From Chimonanthus salicifolius (lineage: Eukaryota > Streptophyta > Magnoliopsida > Laurales > Calycanthaceae), in the NCBI GenBank assembly GCA_013350335.1, contig CM023540.1, forward strand, positions 16,311,828 to 16,375,827: 64,000 nt of DNA. Direction: 5' to 3'. The first letter of the stretch is position 1; the number at the start of each line of letters is the position of its first letter. This document shows positions 58,630 to 64,000 of the stretch, piece after piece. The notes under the pieces are model-generated. The model was not told the origin of the DNA, did not search any database, and saw only the letters and a list, made by a program, of their open reading frames with translations. Position numbers and translations under genes: made by a program.

Positions 58630-58723
58630 TTATTTAATCCACCCTTCCTCCAAGATGGGTTGCTTCACTGGCCGATTTTTGAAACATTGGATACACCTAT
58701 GAAATTTATTATATACATTCTTG

Positions 58724-58754
<31 letters not shown>

Positions 58755-58963
58755 GGTGTGTTTCCAATGGAAACGATGTCATCGACATATTCCAGGAGAA
58801 CCATAACTCGTGAGGCCAATCGAAAAATAAATATGGAGTTGTCAGCTTCACTTTGAAGAAAGCCATAAGAAAGGAGAAAGGAGCTGAAGCACTGAGAATA
58901 TACAATCCTATACTTAGGGAAAGAGATAGAAAAGGAATATACAAATATAGAAGGCAAGTACGT
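58630..58963 (-). pseudogene. Ty1/Copia reverse transcriptase fragment
   Basis: Minus strand: CFSSFLLSYGFLQSEADNSIFIF, then VMVLLEYVDDIVSIGNT. YVDD is the Copia RT catalytic box, and 'GF.QS.AD.S.F' precedes it in the family. An (AT)n microsatellite follows directly (58725-58750, read as repeated Tyr-Ile) and splits the remnant. The upstream part of the gene is cut by the solo LTR at 58969. Confidence 0.8.
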
Positions 58964-58968
58964 TAAGT

Positions 58969-61367
58969 GTAACATCCCGTCCCGCTATGGGCGCGTTATC
59001 TTCGAAACATCTCAAAAGTCATAAAAGACGGTGATCGGGTCTAAATTTTTTTTTGAAAACGAAGTACTACCTCCCGCTCACAAACCACAAATTCAAAAAG
59101 TCAAGAAGCATAACAAACGACATTTGACTAATTGAACATATTTATACAGTCATCCAAACAAGCATGTAGTAATAAGCCCATACAAACTAGAGTCTCCAAA
59201 TTTAAAACATAAACGTGAACATAAATGTTTAACTACTATTGCTTCTCCCCAGGTGCCTACTCAAGGGCCCGCACGGCCCCCTTTGCGATCGAGATACCTG
59301 AAAGGTAAGGGGTGAGCTAACCGACCTAGTGAAGATATAATGCTTATCACAAGTCAGCAACATAAATGGATATTATACGTACGGAAGCAGAATATCATAA
59401 TAACGAGAATACTCATATGCATGAAATCCAAATGTACCACAAACCAATAATCCACCGACCAAAACCGAGACATCATCTCAATAGCCAACATCGGGTCCTC
59501 CAACAAACTCCGGTCTCCCTACTAGTACCATCGGGAGACTAAAGAATACACAACTGCTTCGTCCACACGAACCGCGTCGGAAAACCACCTCGACCACGCC
59601 CGACTACAGAATACATAACTGCCTCAGCCACACGAGCCGTGTCGGAAAACCACCTCGACCCCGCCCGACTACAGAATACATAACTGCTTCAGCCACACGA
59701 GCCGTGTCGGAAAACCACCTCAACCACGCCCAGGGGAGCCAAACTCTAGGGCAGACACCTCAACCGCCGGAATGCAATGGGGAGACCCGCATCCCCTATG
59801 GGGGTCTCAACCGCCGCAGCATAACGGGGAAGTCCTCCCAACAACCATCATCATCACGTCATCATAAACGTATACACATATAAAGATTCTCCATCTCAAT
59901 ACCCAACGGCACACTGTCCGTTGTGGGTTGTCTCTCATGCATGCACATGGTTTGTTAATCATGTATAACAACATAAGCATGTGTAACAATATATGCATGT
60001 TCTAACATAATTAACCAAAAATCATTGTCGTGTTCATCGTGCGAGTCAAAAGCGCACAACGAGTTACTTTAAGACACATCTCTATGTCCAACAGGATTGC
60101 TTGTGCTTCTTATAGATTGACACTCAAAGTATCATCAATATATTCCAAGGATCATATTCAGTACTAATTTATCCAATTAAAGTTCCTCACATAACATATA
60201 GTAGACAAGAGTGCACCCGAATAAACCCCTTGCCACATAATCATTCTCAACGGTTCACCATACCGAGTGGCTTAATAAATAAGGGATTCCATTCGGATCA
60301 CTTCATGTCCAGAAATACATATTTGATATATGTAATGCATGCTAAAACTGTGATAAGTCCCCTCACCGGTGTGCGTTTGAAAATCAATCGTGAGAAGGCG
60401 GGTCCGTTGGCTTGAAGGGGGCTCGATCTGTCGAAACAAGAGTACAAGAATAAGTAAAGGGGGTAAAACAGGCCAAACTAAGCTCGAACTGAAAATGGGC
60501 CCGCAAGGGGCCGGGCCCAAAGCTGGACTGGGCTTGAAACTAGGCCGAGCTGGGCCAAGAAAGGCTCAAGGCGAGCCGAGCTAGGCCCATACCCGGACTT
60601 AGCTGAGTCGACTCGACTGCCCAGCTGAGTCCACTCAGCTATCCAGCCGAAGGGGAGAAGAAGAAAAAGGGGGAAAAAATGCAGGAAAGAGAGGAAGAAG
60701 AAGGAAGAGGGAAAAACCGGAGGGGAGAAATCCACAGGGAAGCCGAGTAAAATCCGAGAAAATCAGAGAGAAAGGAAAAGAAAAACAAGGAAAACCGAGG
60801 TAAAATCGGAGAAGGGGAAAAACCGACGGGAAAGGAAAGGTGGAAGATGAGGGGAAGAAGATACCTGGTTCGGTCGGGCGGTGACGGCGACTCTGAGATG
60901 TCAGTCATCGGAGCGAAGGGAGAAGAGGGGCCTGAGGACGGGAGGGAGGGGATCAGGGAGAGAGAAGAAGAAGCAGAGGCAAGGGTACTGCAGCACTGTA
61001 GCTGCGTGCTACAGTGCGCGGCGAGAAAGAGATGATTTATTAGGGGAGGGTTTAGGGTTTAGGGTTTTTTTTTTTTTCTTAAACATAAGATTAAATTTTT
61101 CAAAAACAATGTTTCAAAATCCGAAGGGAAATTAGATGTTAAACCTTGGGTGAAGAAAAGTGTGATTTTTCAACGATTTTTTTTTATGACAATATACATA
61201 AAATTATGAAATTACTAAAATGTCTTTCGAGTTTTCAAACTCGCAATTCGATAACTAGGGCCCACAACGGTGCCCACACTCTATTCACCGCTACCAAGGT
61301 CCCAAAGACAATTCAGAGATTCGAAAATCTCTCTAAAAGTCGAGAAAACTCGGAACGGGTCATTACA
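58969..61367 (+). mobile_element. Solo LTR (TGTAACATCCCG...GGGTCATTACA), 2.4 kb
   Basis: Starts TGTAACATCCCGTCCCG and ends CGGGTCATTACA, with TTAAG on both sides (58964-58968 and 61368-61372). TG...CA ends and a perfect 5-bp duplication define an LTR. As no internal region is present, it is a solo LTR left by recombination, or a non-autonomous unit. Inside: three ~65-bp tandem units (59536-59730; CACGAGCCGTGTCGGAAAAC), a GGGGTGAGCTAACCGACCTA motif, and a GC-rich purine stretch at 60640-60970. Open frames in that stretch are compositional, not genes. Confidence 0.88.
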
Positions 61368-61372
61368 TTAAG

Positions 61373-63450
61373 AATATCCATTAATAGGAAAAAAAAAAAA
61401 GACGGGGACACAAATGGAATTTGGGACATTGTTGTTGTGCAAATTTTAAATTTATAATTAGTCGCAAGAGCACGAATCGAATTAGAGTATAGAGATATGC
61501 AAGTGCGAGGTCGAACCCACAGGGACTTGATTTAGAATGAATGGAAAAACAAATTAAAAAGCCTAATATTTTAACTTTAACCTAGTTAACAATTTTTTCA
61601 GGAGAATGATTGAATTGAAATTGCAAAATTAATTAAAACAACTAAAAATGGAGATTAAATCAAGTGAGAGAAATTACTAAGGTATCGGATTCCACCACCA
61701 TTAAATTCATAATATTCCAATTATTTATTTATTAATTCCCAATTTTAAGAGATTTAAACATTTAAGTTTATTAATATGGTGTTCAAAATTCAGACTTTCC
61801 TTCGCTTTTAAAGATGTGATTTCTAAGCATTCAATGTATCCTATTTTAATTTAAAGACAATGGATCAAAGTACTAATCTAAGCATCCAATGTATTTAAAT
61901 TAAAATAAAAGAAAACAATGAATCAAAGGGTTTACTTTTATCAATTAAAAACCAAGCATTAATTAATTAGATATTAATATTGATAACCAAAAATACATGG
62001 TATTGATGGTAAAAATAATTAACATCTATTAATTTGATGAAGTCAAAATCATAAATAATCAAACATACATAATTGGAATCAAATAAATAAATAAAAGAAC
62101 AATTATTTCATTAATGGGGTTTCATCCTCAACCTCAGTAAAAGAAATTTAGCCGAACATTATAAAAGAATTAAAACAAAAGAGAGAGAAAAATAAAACCC
62201 GAGCCATGTCGGAGATCTTGAGCGAATGACAAGATTTCCCCTACACTGTCTCGATCTCTTTGCTTCAGCCTTCTTATCACCCGATTATGCTCTCTATTGT
62301 GTGACAGAGAGGTCCAATTTATAGATGCAAATATACAATAAACAACGTGGGTTTCTTAATTCCATCCGATCCTTGTATGGCCGACTCTTCCTCTTTGCTG
62401 CAAGTAAGGTAAGAACGATCCTGCCCCTTTCTTTTCTTTCTTATTCTTTCTATTTTCAATTTCCTAGATTCTCTCTCTGTTTTGATTTCTGTTCTACACA
62501 CACGACATCTTCTATTCTCTGTATTTTCTACATCTTATCTCTTTCTTTTATTACAAGAATCGGCCACGGTTCTTTCTATTTCCAGTGTCCCAACTTTCTT
62601 CCTCTTTTATTTTCTATTTTAGCTGCTCCTTCTATTCTTCATCTTCTTTCTATTGTCTCTATTTCTTCTTGCTTTTCACGCTTATTCTCTCCTTCTTTCC
62701 TTTGTATTTGCTGGTTTTAAATTGTAGAGTTTCCATGCAATACACACCTGACAAGACATAAAAATGCACTTAATTAGATATAATTAATTAATATAATATA
62801 TTAACAAATATAATTTTAGAATATATAAATATTACAATAATAATATAAAATAAACAAAATTTAAGAACTAACTAATCAAATATTCAAGGGTAAAATTATC
62901 ATATTTCTGTGCTTATCAATGTGATTCAGGATATAGCTTAAAATTTGGTATATTTTAGGTTAGGATATTGATGTAATTTTATAAAAGTTCAAAAAATACG
63001 AAAGTGGTGTCGGCAATATTACCATGCAAAAGGGTAAATTTACTTTGTTTAATAGCTCACTTTTATGTCACAATAGAAATATAACAAAACTTGATTGATA
63101 CAATTTTCAGAAATGACTCAACTAAAGCAATATCATTTTCGTAATGTCTCTCTTTGAGACAATTGGCAACATCTAATGTGGCAACATTGTGATAATCATG
63201 CCTAATGTCCACTTTGTCCTCTACTAGATCATTTAATTTATTTATTTTGTTCAAATCAATGCTTACCTACGTAAAAATATTAAAGCCATCGAATTTGGCA
63301 AGAAATTCAAAAAAAAAAAAAAAAAGTTGTAATGCCTACATTTTTTCTTTGTTTTAATTATGAACATATTATATATTGCTTGGCAATTTACATCTTTCTT
63401 CCAACAACAAATATCTTATGGTTTCTTTTGTATTACCTTCTACAGTGATT
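61373..63450. other. AT-rich region, probable retroelement remains; no gene
   Basis: At 61480-61540 GCAAGTGCGAGGTCGAACCCACAGGGACT resembles a phrase I associate with non-coding parts of plant LTR retrotransposons. The run CACACCTGACAAGACATAAAAATGCACT near 62745 is of the same kind. The CT-rich stretch 62400-62720 is open for 131 codons, but the translation is low-complexity. 63300-63450 would be the promoter of the resistance gene. Confidence 0.35.
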
Positions 63451-64000
63451 ATGAAAATTGCTAATCTCATAATTCAAGTCGTGGATTTACTCTCCCCTTC
63501 TCTAGCTCGGCAAATCAACTATATAAGGAGTTTTGTTGACAATATGAAGGAATTGGAAAACAAAAATGGATGAATTGGCAGGTTTAGATAAGGATATGAG
63601 AGACAAGGTTGCTAGTGCAAAATGGAAGGCAAAGAAGCCAAAGGAAGAGGGGAATAATTGGTTAAAAAATGTAGAAGAAATGAAAGATGAGGTAAGTAAA
63701 ATTAAGAACGAATTTGAAGAAAATAGAAGACGCCTCATGGGATGCCTGCCAAATTGTTGTTCACAACGAAAAATCGGCAAAAGGATTTTAAAACTTGTCA
63801 AAGATATAAAAGATCTCTTCAACAAACGATCTTTTGAGGGTGGCATGACTGCCAGCCCACCACCCGCGATAGCACAGGTCATGTGTACAACTTCATTAGT
63901 CGGTTCAACAGCTGAACAAAATTTCAGTCTAATTTGGGATCTTTTAATAGAAGAAAATGGTGGAGTGATTGGCATTTATGGAATGGGAGGTGTTGGGAAA
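63451..64000 (+). CDS. CC-NBS-LRR resistance protein, 5' part, cut by window end
   Basis: From ATG 63451: MKIANLIIQVVDLL, then LARQINYIRSFVDNMKELEN, the usual RPS2/RPS5-type coiled-coil opening. At 63562-63566 a run of five A shifts the frame; deleting one A would join ELENK to MDELAGLDKDMRDK without loss. The second frame (ATG 63566) runs open to the edge: coiled coil (WLKNVEEMKDEVSKIKNEFEE), the MGCLPNCC segment usual in this clade, then GVIGIYGMGGVGK, the P-loop of the NB-ARC domain, at 63960-64000. Proteins of this family are intracellular immune receptors. Either the gene is a pseudogene, or the real start is 63566, or one base is wrong in the sequence. The rest of NB-ARC and the LRRs lie outside the window. 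Confidence 0.88.

Noticed and set aside
58709..58975. Independent small gene encoding an Ile-Tyr repeat protein
   Set aside because: The repeat is an (AT)n microsatellite in a Copia RT fragment.
60390..61135. Several frames on both strands in a GC-rich purine stretch
   Set aside because: Within the solo LTR; translations are Arg/Glu/Gly-rich or Ser/Pro/Phe-rich by composition only.
62325..62720. 131-codon plus-strand frame
   Set aside because: Rich in Phe, Leu and Ser from a pyrimidine run; no domain and no splice or promoter context.
63063..63254. 63-codon minus-strand frame upstream of the NBS-LRR gene
   Set aside because: No recognisable family, no promoter or partner frame; cannot be supported as a gene.

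Overview
The window is nuclear DNA of a flowering plant. Genes have short exons with GT-AG introns, the background is AT-rich, and transposable elements of almost every plant class fill most of it. I cannot name the species. Three loci are recognisable host genes: (1) a probably intact DUF630/DUF632 (NRG2-like) gene on the minus strand, four coding exons at 1741-7460 with a leader exon near 9741-9950; (2) two tandem copies of a tau-class glutathione S-transferase gene, 44613-45750 (clearly dead) and 49290-51219 (one +1 frameshift); (3) the 5' end of a coiled-coil NBS-LRR resistance gene running off the right edge (63451-64000), with a +1 shift in an A run.

Layout: 1-10.2 kb holds the DUF632 gene with its promoter and a MITE in the leader intron. 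10.2-12.0 kb is a non-autonomous element with GGCTGCGTTTGG ends and five 158-bp tandem repeats. 12.58-18.98 kb is a nearly complete Mutator-like element (MULE). It has 405-459 bp terminal inverted repeats built of GATC-rich palindromes, a disrupted MuDR-type transposase on the minus strand, and an intact 596-codon companion ORF on the plus strand (plant transposon-protein domain, coiled coil, Pro/Ala tail). A 210-bp-arm hairpin of 30-bp repeats lies between the two convergent genes. 19.1-20.0 kb is a second GRCTGC-ended element.

21.67-39.61 kb is one tandem segmental duplication (8.55 kb and 9.39 kb copies). The two copies act as each other's empty site and so date and delimit later insertions: two hAT MITEs made of ATCGGCCGAT palindromes with 8-bp target duplications, and a 1.39-kb PIF/Harbinger-like element with a TTA duplication. 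39.6-44 kb is degraded LTR and LINE material. 44.4-52.5 kb is the GST duplication, interrupted by a 1.78-kb MULE-type foldback with a perfect 9-bp target duplication. 53.9-61.4 kb holds a foldback element, another GRCTGC-type element, a hAT element keeping the end of its transposase, a Copia reverse-transcriptase fragment, and a 2.4-kb solo LTR beside that fragment.

The main novelty is in the mobile DNA. An approximately 300-bp imperfect palindrome is the core of two elements with unrelated ends and different target duplications (PIF-like at 35.7-37.1 kb, MULE-like at 47.1-48.9 kb). The MULE-like foldback also shares its outermost TIR sequence with the 6.4-kb MULE. All coordinates, splice sites and repeat boundaries were read by eye; no alignments or database searches were run.
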